NCBI GenBank assembly: GCA_016222805.1
Contig: JACRQG010000046.1
Location: 124,001 to 188,000, forward strand
Origin: Verrucomicrobiota bacterium
GTDB lineage: Bacteria; Verrucomicrobiota; Verrucomicrobiia; Opitutales; Opitutaceae
Length of the DNA stretch: 64,000 nt
Direction of reading: 5' to 3'
A program made the position numbers and the translations under genes. Positions 45,763 to 54,416 of the stretch are shown one piece after another (position 1 is the first letter of the stretch; the number at the start of each line of letters is the position of its first letter). The notes under the pieces are model-generated. The model searched no databases and had not been told where the DNA came from. It saw only the letters and a program-made list of their open reading frames with translations.

Positions 45763-47406
45763 CTAACTCGCCCCGGGCACCGTCGCCGTCGGATGGGAGG
45801 CGCAGCGCCAACCCGTTCCTTCAGCCGCCATCTTGGCCTCGCAGATTGGACAGGACGGCGTGGAGTAGTCGCCGGACGTCACGATTTGCATCAGTTCGGT
45901 GCGGGCAGCCTCGGGCAGGGCGTTCAGTTTCTCGAGGAAGAGGTCGCCCGAGAGCAAGGTGAGATGCTTCTCCTCGGCGTAGTCCCGGGCCGGCACCGAG
46001 AATTTCGAAGTCGAGACGACGTAACCCCGGCGAATATCTTCGGCCGCGAGCAACGTGAATAACTCCTGCAAGGGCTTGACCTCGATCAACCCCGGATGGT
46101 GGGAAATGCATCGGACCAAGGCGAAAGGTCGCTGCTCTCCCTTCCAGGAAATTTTCACCTGGGCCCCGACCGTTGGCCCTCCCTTGCAGCGCTGGGCGAC
46201 CACTCCGGTCTTGCTGTAGTAGGCCTCCACCAGTTCCTCGAAGCGCTTCCACTCCAGCTTTCCGATCAAGTCCGTCGTGAATTGGGAACCGCCGCCATCG
46301 CCACCCGAGGCCGGCGCCTCGAACGGTGTGCGGGAAACGGCGGTCGCCGCCAATTCCAGTCGTCGCTGGTAGCCGCGCCACACCAGGAAGCCAATTCCTC
46401 CGGCAACCGTAATGATGGCGATGATGTAGGTCCGCGCCGAGAAGATGCTCACCGTTGGATCCGGCTCATTCGTATCGAGCGTGGCCTCCAGCCGCCGACG
46501 AGCGGCCTGGATCACCTTTGCCTTCTTCGCCGCGGCCGCGTCGCGCTTGGCCTTGTCCTCATCGACCGCCGGGGCCTCCTCTGCCGGCCGGGTCGCGGCC
46601 TCCGGCAAAGGCTCCGTAACGGGAGTTGCCACCGTCTGGACGACCGGAGCCGGCGCGGCAGCGGCCACCGGAGGCGCGGAAGGGGCGGCCGGCAGAACTG
46701 CCCCGGGACCCGAGGCTGGAGCCACTGACTCTGCCTTGCCGACCGACGGAGTCGGGACCGCGGCAGGTGCGCTCGGGGATGCAGGCGGGGCCGCGGTGGT
46801 CGTGGTCGACGGGGTTGCCCGAGCCGGGGTCCGCGGTGCGGCTGGCCGGGCACCTCCGGAGGTGGGCGGCCGAATGAGTTTGATTTCCACCTTTGGTTCC
46901 GGCGTCGCAGGCGCGGCCTCTCCTTTGGCCGCGGGAGCGGAAACGGGGGCGGCCGGTTCCGTGGGAGGGGGCTGGACGTTTTCGGGATTCGCCGGCGCCG
47001 CCTGGGCCTGACTTGGCACCACCGCAGGAATCACCGCAGGCGCTGGTACCGTCGAAGCCACCGGGGTGGGCGTCGCAGGTGCCGCCCCCCCGCTTTCTGC
47101 TGCCGGGGTGGGCGACGGAGCCGGCGCGACTGCTGGTGCGGGAGGAGGCCGCCGGACCGGCTCCGCCGCCAGCCGTTCGACCTCCACCACCACACCGTCC
47201 CGGAGGACGACGCGCTCCCGCGCATACAGCATCACCAACCGGTTGCCCACCTCCAGCTGGCTGCGCGGTTCCCCCAGTTTCCGAATCACCTGATCGCGAG
47301 TGGACCCGAGCAGCGACGGGGTTTGCTCCGCGGACTGCACGGGCGCCAGCAGCACTGCCACCAGCACCAGCAGTAATCTCAGGGCAAACGCAGTCTTCAG
47401 CGACAT
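45763..47406 (-). CDS. Membrane protein with SmpA-like, Pro/Ala linker, Mrr-nuclease-like and zinc-finger parts
   Basis: ATG at 47406 gives 547 aa; GTG at 47421 is an alternative. A signal sequence (ALRLLLVLVAVLLAPVQS, 8-25) precedes an SmpA/BamE-like piece (TPSLLGSTRDQVIRKLGEPRSQLEVGNRLVMLY, 29-61). Residues 82-285 are a low-complexity Pro/Ala linker. A Lys/Arg-rich stretch (284-306) leads to a membrane helix (TYIIAIITVAGGIGFLVW, 326-343). Residues 375-505 look like the Mrr/restriction-endonuclease fold (LEWKRFEELVEAYYSKTGVVAQ, then VVSTSKFSVPARDYAEEKHLTLLSGDLFLEKL). The usual catalytic D-(E/Q)xK is not evident: GAQVKI and ALVRCI stand in its place. CPIC...WRCASH (519-538) is a zinc-ribbon remnant. 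Function unknown. Confidence 0.75.
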   Translation of the reverse strand: MSLKTAFALRLLLVLVAVLLAPVQSAEQTPSLLGSTRDQVIRKLGEPRSQLEVGNRLVMLYARERVVLRDGVVVEVERLAAEPVRRPPPAPAVAPAPSPTPAAESGGAAPATPTPVASTVPAPAVIPAVVPSQAQAAPANPENVQPPPTEPAAPVSAPAAKGEAAPATPEPKVEIKLIRPPTSGGARPAAPRTPARATPSTTTTAAPPASPSAPAAVPTPSVGKAESVAPASGPGAVLPAAPSAPPVAAAAPAPVVQTVATPVTEPLPEAATRPAEEAPAVDEDKAKRDAAAAKKAKVIQAARRRLEATLDTNEPDPTVSIFSARTYIIAIITVAGGIGFLVWRGYQRRLELAATAVSRTPFEAPASGGDGGGSQFTTDLIGKLEWKRFEELVEAYYSKTGVVAQRCKGGPTVGAQVKISWKGEQRPFALVRCISHHPGLIEVKPLQELFTLLAAEDIRRGYVVSTSKFSVPARDYAEEKHLTLLSGDLFLEKLNALPEAARTELMQIVTSGDYSTPSCPICEAKMAAEGTGWRCASHPTATVPGAS

Positions 47407-47480
47407 GGGATGAGGATACACCTACTCAGGCACATCGGACGCGGCAATTCCGAACTTAAGGTCGGTCTTGATCGGCGGGC

Positions 47481-48713
47481 TCACACCACCCTCGCCCACA
47501 GCACTTTCAGATAACGGCTTTCGAGGCAGTTTGAATAGACGGGGTGGTCCGCACCCGGCCCGGTGCGATCGAAAAACTGCAGGCGCCGTTGCTGGCGATG
47601 GGCCGCCTTGATCACGTGCGACTCGAAATCCTCGAGGGACAGCAGTCCGGAGCAGGAACAGGTCACGAACACCCCTCCGGGACGCACCAGCGACAAGGCG
47701 AGGAGGTTCAGATCCTCGTACTTCTGCCGTCCCTCCCAGTTGCCGTGCTCGTCGCGGGTGAAGATGAACTTCGGCGGGTCCAGGATGACGACATCCCACT
47801 TCTCCCCGTTGGTCTGCATCTGCCGCGCGTAGGCAAACGCATCGGCGTGCACAAACTTCAACCGGGCCTGGTTGAGATTGGCATTGCGGCGCGCCTGGGC
47901 GATCGCCGCCTCGTCCAGATCGACGCTGGTCACCTCCGCGGCGCCGCCCAGGACTTTGGCGCAAAGGGAGAATCCTCCGGTGTAGCAGCACAGATCCAGC
48001 ACGCGCGCCTCACGGGTAAAGCGCGCCAGCCGGCGCCGGTTCTCCCGTTGGTCACAGAAGAACCCCGTCTTGTGCCCCTCAGCAAAGTCGACCTCGTAGC
48101 GCACTCCGTGCTCGCGGATCTTCACCACCGCCGGCGCTGCGGCATTGGTCTCATTGAACACCGATGGCTTGATTCCCTCCAGGCTGCCGAGGTCGTGATC
48201 CACCACCACCCGGGCATGGCGCGTGCCTGCCAGTTCGTGCAACAATGGCAGCCACGACGGCAGCCGGCGGGCGATGCCCAGGCTATAGACCTCGCACAGC
48301 AGGGTGTCCCCGTACCGATCAATCGTCAGCCCGCTAAGCCCATCCCCGTCGGAGTTGATCAGGCGATAGGCGTCCGTCACCTCATCCAAAGTAAAGATGC
48401 GCCGCCGCAGTTCGACCGCCCTTCGCAAGGCCGACTCGAAGTACGACTCCCCGACGGGCTCCGCCGAATGACACACCACCCGCAGGGGAATCTTGGCCCG
48501 GGGATTGTAGAGGCCGCCGCCGGCGAGCTTTCCACCCTTGTCATACACGTTCACCAGGTCGCCCGCGCGCGCGTCCGGTGAAACCTGGCCCAGCAGCCGC
48601 GGGAAGATCGCGGGCTGAAAGGTGAAGTACTTCAGCTGCGCCCAGGGCCGGATCCACGCCGAGCGATCGATCGGCGGCGAGGGCGGGTCCTTGGGCGGCT
48701 GCGATTCAGACAT
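47481..48713 (-). CDS. Class I SAM-dependent rRNA methyltransferase, RlmI-like
   Basis: ATG at 48713 gives 410 aa. The N-terminal third is PUA-like (LLGQVSPDARAGDLVNVYDKGGKLAGGGLYNPRAKIPLRVV). The middle is an EEHEH-type linker domain, and the C-terminal half is a Rossmann methyltransferase: VLDLCCYTGGFSLCAKVLG (SAM site), VTSVDLDEAAIAQARRN, WDVVILDPPKFIF and GVFVTCSCSGLLS with the Cys seen in m5C enzymes. RlmI methylates 23S rRNA C1962; the exact site in this organism is inferred. Upstream in-frame sequence is not family-like. It precedes the gene at 45763 by 74 bases on the same strand. Confidence 0.9.
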   Translation of the reverse strand: MSESQPPKDPPSPPIDRSAWIRPWAQLKYFTFQPAIFPRLLGQVSPDARAGDLVNVYDKGGKLAGGGLYNPRAKIPLRVVCHSAEPVGESYFESALRRAVELRRRIFTLDEVTDAYRLINSDGDGLSGLTIDRYGDTLLCEVYSLGIARRLPSWLPLLHELAGTRHARVVVDHDLGSLEGIKPSVFNETNAAAPAVVKIREHGVRYEVDFAEGHKTGFFCDQRENRRRLARFTREARVLDLCCYTGGFSLCAKVLGGAAEVTSVDLDEAAIAQARRNANLNQARLKFVHADAFAYARQMQTNGEKWDVVILDPPKFIFTRDEHGNWEGRQKYEDLNLLALSLVRPGGVFVTCSCSGLLSLEDFESHVIKAAHRQQRRLQFFDRTGPGADHPVYSNCLESRYLKVLWARVV

Positions 48714-48831
48714 CCCCCAGTGGGACCTTGCCGCCGTACCGCCGCAATTTTTTTCCGGAAACGGGCGGTCGGGTCGCCATGGCCGCCACGGCTGTCCACG
48801 CTCCCCGAAGCCGGCCCACCGCCGGCGGGCA

Positions 48832-48864
48832 AGAAAAAGGCCGACCGGAACAATCCGGTCGGCC
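48832..48864 (-). terminator. Rho-independent terminator of the nucleoside phosphorylase gene
   Basis: On the minus strand GGCCGACCGGA-TTGT-TCCGGTCGGCC is a perfect 11 bp stem followed by TTTTTCT. It begins 25 bases after the stop of the gene at 48889. Confidence 0.93.
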
Positions 48865-48888
48865 GAAACCTGAAAGAGAACGCCAGCC

Positions 48889-50235
48889 TCAGGCGACGCG
48901 CTCGACGATGAGCGGCGGCGGGGTCGGGCGCTTGGGCGCGAGCCGGTAGGCGTTCTTGAAATACTCCAGCGCCTGCTCGAGCCGGGCCTCATCGTTGTAG
49001 TGAATCATCATCAGGGGCTCTCCCTGTTTCACCTGGGTCCCAACCTTCTTGATCTCGGAGACGCCGACGGAGTGATCGATCTTGCCGTGATGCTCGTCGC
49101 GACCCGCGCCCAGCAGGTGCACGCCGCGGGCAATCATCGCCGCGTTGATCGTGTGCACATAACCGCGTTTCGGCGCCGGCAGCTTCCGGATGTGGCGCGC
49201 CGGGGTGAACTTCTCCGGATGATCCACGTACGAGGCATCCCCGCCCTGGGCCTTGACCAGATCCTTCAGCTTCTCGAGCGCGGAGCCATCCGTGAGATGC
49301 CGCTGCACGGTCTGCTTGGCCGAAAGCGTCGAACCCGCCACGCCCGCGAGCCGGACGATTTCCATTCCGAGCTTCAAGACGAGTTCCTTCATGTCCTCCG
49401 GACCTTCGCCCTTGAGGAGTTGGATCGCCTCCTTGACCTCGAGCGCGGTGCCGACGGTGTCGCCGAGGGGCTGGTTCATGTCAGTGACGAGCGCCACGCA
49501 GCGGCGCTTCATCGACCGGCCCACGCGCGTCATCGAGCGGGCGAGCTGTTTCGCCTGCTCCAGATCCTTGATGAAGGAGCCGTTCCCCCACTTCACGTCG
49601 ATCACGAGGCCTTCGGATCCCTCGGCCAGCTTCTTCGACAGCACGCTGCCAGTGATCAGCGGGAGGCTCGGAATCGTGCCGGTTTCCTTGCGCAGTTCGT
49701 AGAACTTGGCGTCGGCGGGAGCAAGGTCCTCGGTCTGGGCCACGATCGCGCCCCCGATTCGGGCCAGCTGCGACGCGAAATGCTCGTTGGAGTGGTGGCT
49801 CTTGAAACCTGGAATCGCGCCCAGCTTGTCGAGCGTGTTGATCACGTAGTCGTGCTCGACGCCGCACATCATCGGGACGACCACCCCGGACGCCATGGCG
49901 AGCGGCACCAGCACCAGGGACGTCTTGTCCCCGACCCCGCCCGTGGAGTACTTGTCGATTTTCGGCTTCGCAATGTGGGAAAGGTCGATCACCTCGCCCG
50001 AGAGCATCATCTCTTCGGTCAGGTCCGCCGTTTCCTGGGCAGACATGCCCGAGAAGTAAATCGCCATCGCCAGGGCCGCCAGCTGGTGCTGGGGCATTTC
50101 CCCATCCAGCGTACTGTCGATGATATAGCGAATCTCCTCCTGCGTGAATTCACCCCCATCCCGCTTCTTTTCGATCAGGAAATTGAATGAAGGCTTGATG
50201 AATCGGCGCGTCGGAATGTTTCTTTTGCTGGTCAT
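48889..50235 (-). CDS. deoA: Thymidine / pyrimidine-nucleoside phosphorylase
   Basis: ATG at 50235 gives 448 aa. It splits pyrimidine nucleosides with phosphate in the cytoplasm for salvage. The class II nucleoside phosphorylase signature is clear: KYSTGGVGDKTSLVLVPLAMASG, MMCGVEHDYVINTLDKLGAIPGF, LPLITGSVLSKKLAEGSEGLVIDVKWGNGSFIKD. The C-terminal barrel-sandwich part is KRGYVHTINAAMIARGVHLLGAGR ... VKQGEPLMMIHYNDEARLEQAL. Whether it prefers thymidine or acts more broadly (pdp) cannot be told. It is monocistronic, with a strong terminator downstream. The 147 upstream in-frame bases have no family similarity. Confidence 0.92.
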   Translation of the reverse strand: MTSKRNIPTRRFIKPSFNFLIEKKRDGGEFTQEEIRYIIDSTLDGEMPQHQLAALAMAIYFSGMSAQETADLTEEMMLSGEVIDLSHIAKPKIDKYSTGGVGDKTSLVLVPLAMASGVVVPMMCGVEHDYVINTLDKLGAIPGFKSHHSNEHFASQLARIGGAIVAQTEDLAPADAKFYELRKETGTIPSLPLITGSVLSKKLAEGSEGLVIDVKWGNGSFIKDLEQAKQLARSMTRVGRSMKRRCVALVTDMNQPLGDTVGTALEVKEAIQLLKGEGPEDMKELVLKLGMEIVRLAGVAGSTLSAKQTVQRHLTDGSALEKLKDLVKAQGGDASYVDHPEKFTPARHIRKLPAPKRGYVHTINAAMIARGVHLLGAGRDEHHGKIDHSVGVSEIKKVGTQVKQGEPLMMIHYNDEARLEQALEYFKNAYRLAPKRPTPPPLIVERVA

Positions 50236-50732
50236 GTGTGCTGAGAAGTAGGAAGCGGATAGGCCCCTCGGCCCCCCGGCGAAAAGTTTGCCAGCCAATG
50301 ACATTCCCTGCGAAAGTCGAGCCAAAACACCTCTGGGCCGGGCCCCGATTGCCTCGGAGAACGAGGTAACCAATTGGTGCATTTGGACGCCCGGAGTCTA
50401 GGTTCCCGGACCGAGCCCCGTGCTGATCCGTCCGACCGGCGTTCCGCCGCCTCGCCTCCGCCAACCAGGCTCAAGGGCTTTGCAGACGCAAGGGGCGGCA
50501 CCCGTTGGATATAGAGGCGCCCGCACGGCAATACTGGCGGACCCGGCATCCCTCCCTCCCCTCGAGGGCTCCAGGCGCGACCGGCAGCAACGGCTGAAAA
50601 AAAGCGCCACGGCGAATAAAAAAACCCGCTGGATTTTGGCGTTCCGACTGTGCAACCTCCCGGGCTTTGCTGCCGGCCCCGTTCATTTCTTGCCCCGCCT
50701 TTCCGACCCTGGAGCCCTTGTTTCCTAATGCC
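50236..50732. other. Divergent promoter spacer of about 500 bases
   Basis: No gene is supported here. It separates the nucleoside phosphorylase (-) from the receptor (+), so it must hold promoters in both directions. The A-rich patch CGAATAAAAAAACCCGC near 50615-50632, in very GC-rich surroundings, may mark the receptor promoter region. I see no clear inverted repeat or riboswitch fold. Confidence 0.4.
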
Positions 50733-53700
50733 ATGACTACCAACCCCTCGTTCCGAAAACTCCGCCTGGATGCGACACTGCGAGTCGCCGCGTTGGCCTT
50801 CGCCGCCCTGGCGATAGCGGCCAGCCCGGTCCTAACCACACCCTTGGTGGCAGCCGAGAGTGCGGCCGGGGTAATCTCCGGCATCGTCACCAACAAGACC
50901 ACGGGCAACGGCTTAATCGGCGCCAAGGTGGAGATCACCGCGCTCAACCTCTCCGCCTTGGTGGACGACACCGGGCGGTACATGCTGCGGGGAGTCCCCG
51001 CTGGCACCCATGAGCTGGTCGTAACCTACACCGGCCTCGACACCCAACGCAGCATGGTCCTCGTGTCCGCCGGCCAGCCCGCCGTGCGGGACTTCGAAAT
51101 GAGCAGTACCATCCTGATGCTCGATACCTTCAAGGTCGTGAGCGAAAAGGCCGGTCTCTCCTCGGCGCTCACGCAGCAGCGCAACGCCGACAACCTGAAA
51201 AACGTGGCCTCGATGGATGCCCTCGTCGACCTGCCCAACATGAACGCGACCGAGCTGGCCATCCGGCTGCCTGGTGTGGCGTTCGGCAACCCGGGCGACG
51301 AAGTTGTCGAAGTCATCAGCGTGCGTGGCATGGGCGCGGGCATGAGCTCCATCACGATTGACGGCGGCGGCATGTCGTCGTTCAGCGCGCAAAACCGCAA
51401 CACGCGCATGACCGCCTTTACCGGCGCGATGTTCGAGGCCCTTGAAGTCGTGAAGGGCCAGACTCCGGACAAGCCCGTCGATTCCCTCGGCGGCGGGGTG
51501 AACTTCAAGACGCGCTCCCCGCTGTCGATGCGCGAAAAGCGCCGTATCACGGTCAACCTCACCGGCCGCGTCGCGCCGTCGTTCACCGAGCAGGTGCCGC
51601 TTCGCTCCGACCGGCCCGCGCACGCGCTCTTCAACGCCGCCTACATCGAGAAGTTCGCCGTCTTCGGCAGCTCGGTGGAGAACCTCGCGGTGTCGGTGAA
51701 TGCCTTCTACTCCGAGAACGCGTTCGGATTCTTCCGGACCCAGCGCGACTACCAGCAGACCAATGTCCAGCCCGCCTACCTCTGGGACTACCGCACCACG
51801 GACAACTACAACAACCGCAAGCAGCGCAGCCTGAACACCAAGTGGGACTACCGGTTTGACCGCAACAACCTCCTCAAGCTCAACCTCGTTTACAACGACG
51901 CGCCCGAGCCGATGCGCCGGCAATACGTCACCCGCGCCTTCACCGGCAGCCAGACCACCGTCCCCAACGCCACGACCTCCGGCATCGTACCCGGCTGGAC
52001 CGACCGCATCACCACCGTCCGCGCCGTGCCGACCGCAGCCAACGCCACCTCCGGCACCACCGCGCCGGCCCTAATCGACGTCACCTCGACGCTCATCAAT
52101 CGCGACCAGCGGCTGCGCCACATCGACCTCGCGGGCGAGCACACCTTCAGCCGCTTCGAACTCGAGTGGGCGGGTCTCTGGAGCCGCACGCGCTACCGTT
52201 ACCTCGGCGCCGAGGGCGCGCTCACCAACCGCCTCGGCAACGTGCCTTTCCGGGGGCCCAATGGCCGGATCAACAATGTGGCCGGCACCGCCGCCAGCCC
52301 GCTCGACAACATCGTCGGTCCAAACGGCGAGACTGGCGTGGGCTGGATTCTCGACCGCACCCAGAACGACCTGTACCCGCGCTTCATCCAGAATGGCGGC
52401 CTTGATTTCACCAATCCCGCTTACTACCGCCCGTCGGTCAACGGTCTCTCGACGCAGTCCGGCAACCTCGACATCGACCTGATCAAGGAGGCCCGCGCGC
52501 ACCTCACCTACAAGGTGCCGATCGACTCCTTCAGCCTGTACCTCAAGACGGGCGGTCAGATTCGCGACCACACGGTGGAACTCGAGCGTCGCAACCGGCG
52601 CTGGAGCTACATCGGCCTCAATGCCCTGCCGGCGGATCCGTCGATTCTCCTCTGGGACAAGGTCAAGACCGGCCGCAACATCCCGACCTGGGAGGGCGCC
52701 CAGTTCATCCAGAATGGACAGCCCACCGATCCCTCCCTCTGGCAGGAAGACCTGTACTTCTATCACCAGAACCGTCTCTCCGCCTCGAACAAGGTCAACG
52801 AGGTCATCACCGGTTCGTACATCATGGCCCGCGGTCGCATCGGCCAGACCGGGTTCCTCGGTGGCATCCGCCGCGAAGTCACCGAAACCACCGGCATCTC
52901 CCGCATCCGCGCGCGCGTGCTCACCACCGCCGCCCAGCAGGCGGCCGACCCCCTCGGCTCCGCGGAGCGCGACTACGCCCAGGTCCTCGAACTCGACGGC
53001 AAGTACAACCAGAACTTCCCCAGCTTCCATGCCTGGAGGGATATCACCCCGAACCTCAAGCTGCGCGGTTCCTGGTCGACCAGCTTTGGCCGTCCCTCGA
53101 TGGCCAATGCGCTGCCGTCCTTCTCCTTCAGCGACACCAACCAGACGGTCTCGATCGGCAATCCCGCCCTCCTGCCGCAAAAGGCCCGCAACTGGGACTT
53201 CGGAGCGGAATACTACTTTGAGCCGGCGGGTTCGTTCAGCGTCGGCTGGTTCCACAAGACCATCAATGACTTCATCCTGACCGGCCGTGAGACCGGCACC
53301 GTCGGCATCGGTCCGGACAACGGCTTCGACGGTCTCTACGAAGGCTACCGCATCCTGCAGTCGATCAACGCCGGTTCCGCCATCACCCAAGGCTGGGAGT
53401 TTGCCTACCAGCAGCAGTTCCGCTTCCTCCCCGGCCTGCTGCGGACCCTGCGCTTCGGCGCCAACTTCACCGTGATCAACACCCACGGCAACTTTGGCAC
53501 CACGGGTGCCTATCGGAAGAACGCCCAGGTCCCCGGCTTCATTCCGCGCACGGGCAACCTCTCCGTGTCCTGGGACTATCGGAAGTTCGGCGTGTCGCTC
53601 AGCTACAACTACACGAGCCAGAACATCCGCTCGTTCGATGCCAACCAGCCGTCCCGCAATCAGTACATGAGCCGTCGCGACCTCTATAACCTGAATCTGC

Positions 53701-53852
53701 GCTACCAACTCCGCTCCAACCTCACCGCGACCGTCGGTATCGCCAACCTCTTCAACGAACCTCAGCGTTACTTCCGCGGCATCGACACCCAGATGGAGCA
53801 GTTCCTGATCCAGGGAACCACGATGACAGTCGGCCTCGAGGGTCGCTTCTGA
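50733..53852 (+). CDS. TonB-dependent receptor with N-terminal carboxypeptidase-like domain
   Basis: ATG at 50733 gives 1039 aa with a signal peptide (RVAALAFAALAIAASPVLTTP). A carboxypeptidase-regulatory-like beta domain follows (GVISGIVTNKTTGNGLIGAKVEITALNLSALVDDTGRYMLRGVPAGTHELVVTY, about 45-100), as in SusC-type receptors. The plug includes MNATELAIRLPGVAFGNPGDEVVEVISVRGMGAGMSSITIDG and FEALEVVKGQTPDKPVDSLGGGVNFKT. The barrel ends in VGLEGRF. It is paralogous to the receptor at the left edge. No SusD gene is adjacent. A small exported Dabb protein follows after 26 bases and is probably in the same operon. Confidence 0.94.
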   Translation: MTTNPSFRKLRLDATLRVAALAFAALAIAASPVLTTPLVAAESAAGVISGIVTNKTTGNGLIGAKVEITALNLSALVDDTGRYMLRGVPAGTHELVVTYTGLDTQRSMVLVSAGQPAVRDFEMSSTILMLDTFKVVSEKAGLSSALTQQRNADNLKNVASMDALVDLPNMNATELAIRLPGVAFGNPGDEVVEVISVRGMGAGMSSITIDGGGMSSFSAQNRNTRMTAFTGAMFEALEVVKGQTPDKPVDSLGGGVNFKTRSPLSMREKRRITVNLTGRVAPSFTEQVPLRSDRPAHALFNAAYIEKFAVFGSSVENLAVSVNAFYSENAFGFFRTQRDYQQTNVQPAYLWDYRTTDNYNNRKQRSLNTKWDYRFDRNNLLKLNLVYNDAPEPMRRQYVTRAFTGSQTTVPNATTSGIVPGWTDRITTVRAVPTAANATSGTTAPALIDVTSTLINRDQRLRHIDLAGEHTFSRFELEWAGLWSRTRYRYLGAEGALTNRLGNVPFRGPNGRINNVAGTAASPLDNIVGPNGETGVGWILDRTQNDLYPRFIQNGGLDFTNPAYYRPSVNGLSTQSGNLDIDLIKEARAHLTYKVPIDSFSLYLKTGGQIRDHTVELERRNRRWSYIGLNALPADPSILLWDKVKTGRNIPTWEGAQFIQNGQPTDPSLWQEDLYFYHQNRLSASNKVNEVITGSYIMARGRIGQTGFLGGIRREVTETTGISRIRARVLTTAAQQAADPLGSAERDYAQVLELDGKYNQNFPSFHAWRDITPNLKLRGSWSTSFGRPSMANALPSFSFSDTNQTVSIGNPALLPQKARNWDFGAEYYFEPAGSFSVGWFHKTINDFILTGRETGTVGIGPDNGFDGLYEGYRILQSINAGSAITQGWEFAYQQQFRFLPGLLRTLRFGANFTVINTHGNFGTTGAYRKNAQVPGFIPRTGNLSVSWDYRKFGVSLSYNYTSQNIRSFDANQPSRNQYMSRRDLYNLNLRYQLRSNLTATVGIANLFNEPQRYFRGIDTQMEQFLIQGTTMTVGLEGRF

Positions 53853-53878
53853 CCCAAGCTTCACCCACCCACCCACCC

Positions 53879-54292
53879 ATGAAACGAACCCTCCTCCCCC
53901 TCCTTGCCCTCGGCGTCCTCGCGCTCGGGATTCCTTCCCTGGCCGGCGCCGCCGAGGAAAAGAAAGCGAAGAAAGCAGCGGCACCCGCCGCGAGTACCGC
54001 CCCGAAGACTGTGATCCACGTGGTCACGGTCACATGGAAAGCGGGCACCACCGCGGATCAGATCAAGGCCGCCCTGGACGGGGCCCAAAAGCTTCCGGCG
54101 GCCTACAAGGGCATCACCCGCGTCTGGACCAAGACGATCAAGGCTCAGGGCGAACGCACCCACGCCATCGTCATGGAGTTCGCGAGCGAACAGGCGCTGA
54201 AGGATTACACCGACAGCGACGCCCAGAAGAAGTGGTACGAGGTCTACGTGCCGATCCGCGAGCGCAGCACGACCTTCGACATCACGAACTGA
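53879..54292 (+). CDS. Exported Dabb (stress-responsive A/B barrel) domain protein
   Basis: 137 aa with a signal peptide (LLPLLALGVLALGIPSLAGA), then a Lys/Ala-rich linker (EEKKAKKAAAPAAS). The Dabb ferredoxin-like fold is seen from TVIHVVTVTWKAGTTADQIKAALDGAQKLPAAYKGITRVWTK and THAIVMEFASEQALKDYTDSDAQKKWYEVYVPIRERSTTFDI. Dabb proteins often dimerise and bind or convert small aromatic or polyketide molecules, and many in this phylum are exported. It is placed directly after a receptor and before a terminator, suggesting a periplasmic partner of the receptor. The ligand is unknown. Confidence 0.85.
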   Translation: MKRTLLPLLALGVLALGIPSLAGAAEEKKAKKAAAPAASTAPKTVIHVVTVTWKAGTTADQIKAALDGAQKLPAAYKGITRVWTKTIKAQGERTHAIVMEFASEQALKDYTDSDAQKKWYEVYVPIRERSTTFDITN

Positions 54293-54330
54293 GCCGGCGC
54301 GCCTGCACCTGCAGCGCCACGTCTCTCCGA

Positions 54331-54356
54331 GGCGGTCCTTCGCGGGCCGCCTTTTT
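54331..54356 (+). terminator. Rho-independent terminator after the Dabb gene
   Basis: GGCGGTCC-TTCGC-GGGCCGCC forms an 8 bp stem with one G-T pair, followed by TTTTT. It ends the receptor/Dabb unit and precedes the next gene by about 60 bases. Confidence 0.85.
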
Positions 54357-54416
54357 CTTTTCCCGATCGCCGGCTGGAGGGTTGCCCGGTCCGGCAGACT
54401 TCCCTTGGTTTCGAGC

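Noticed and set aside
48832-48864. Possible tRNA-like or ncRNA fold
   Set aside because: It is a single perfect stem with a T-run right after a gene, so it is a simple terminator.
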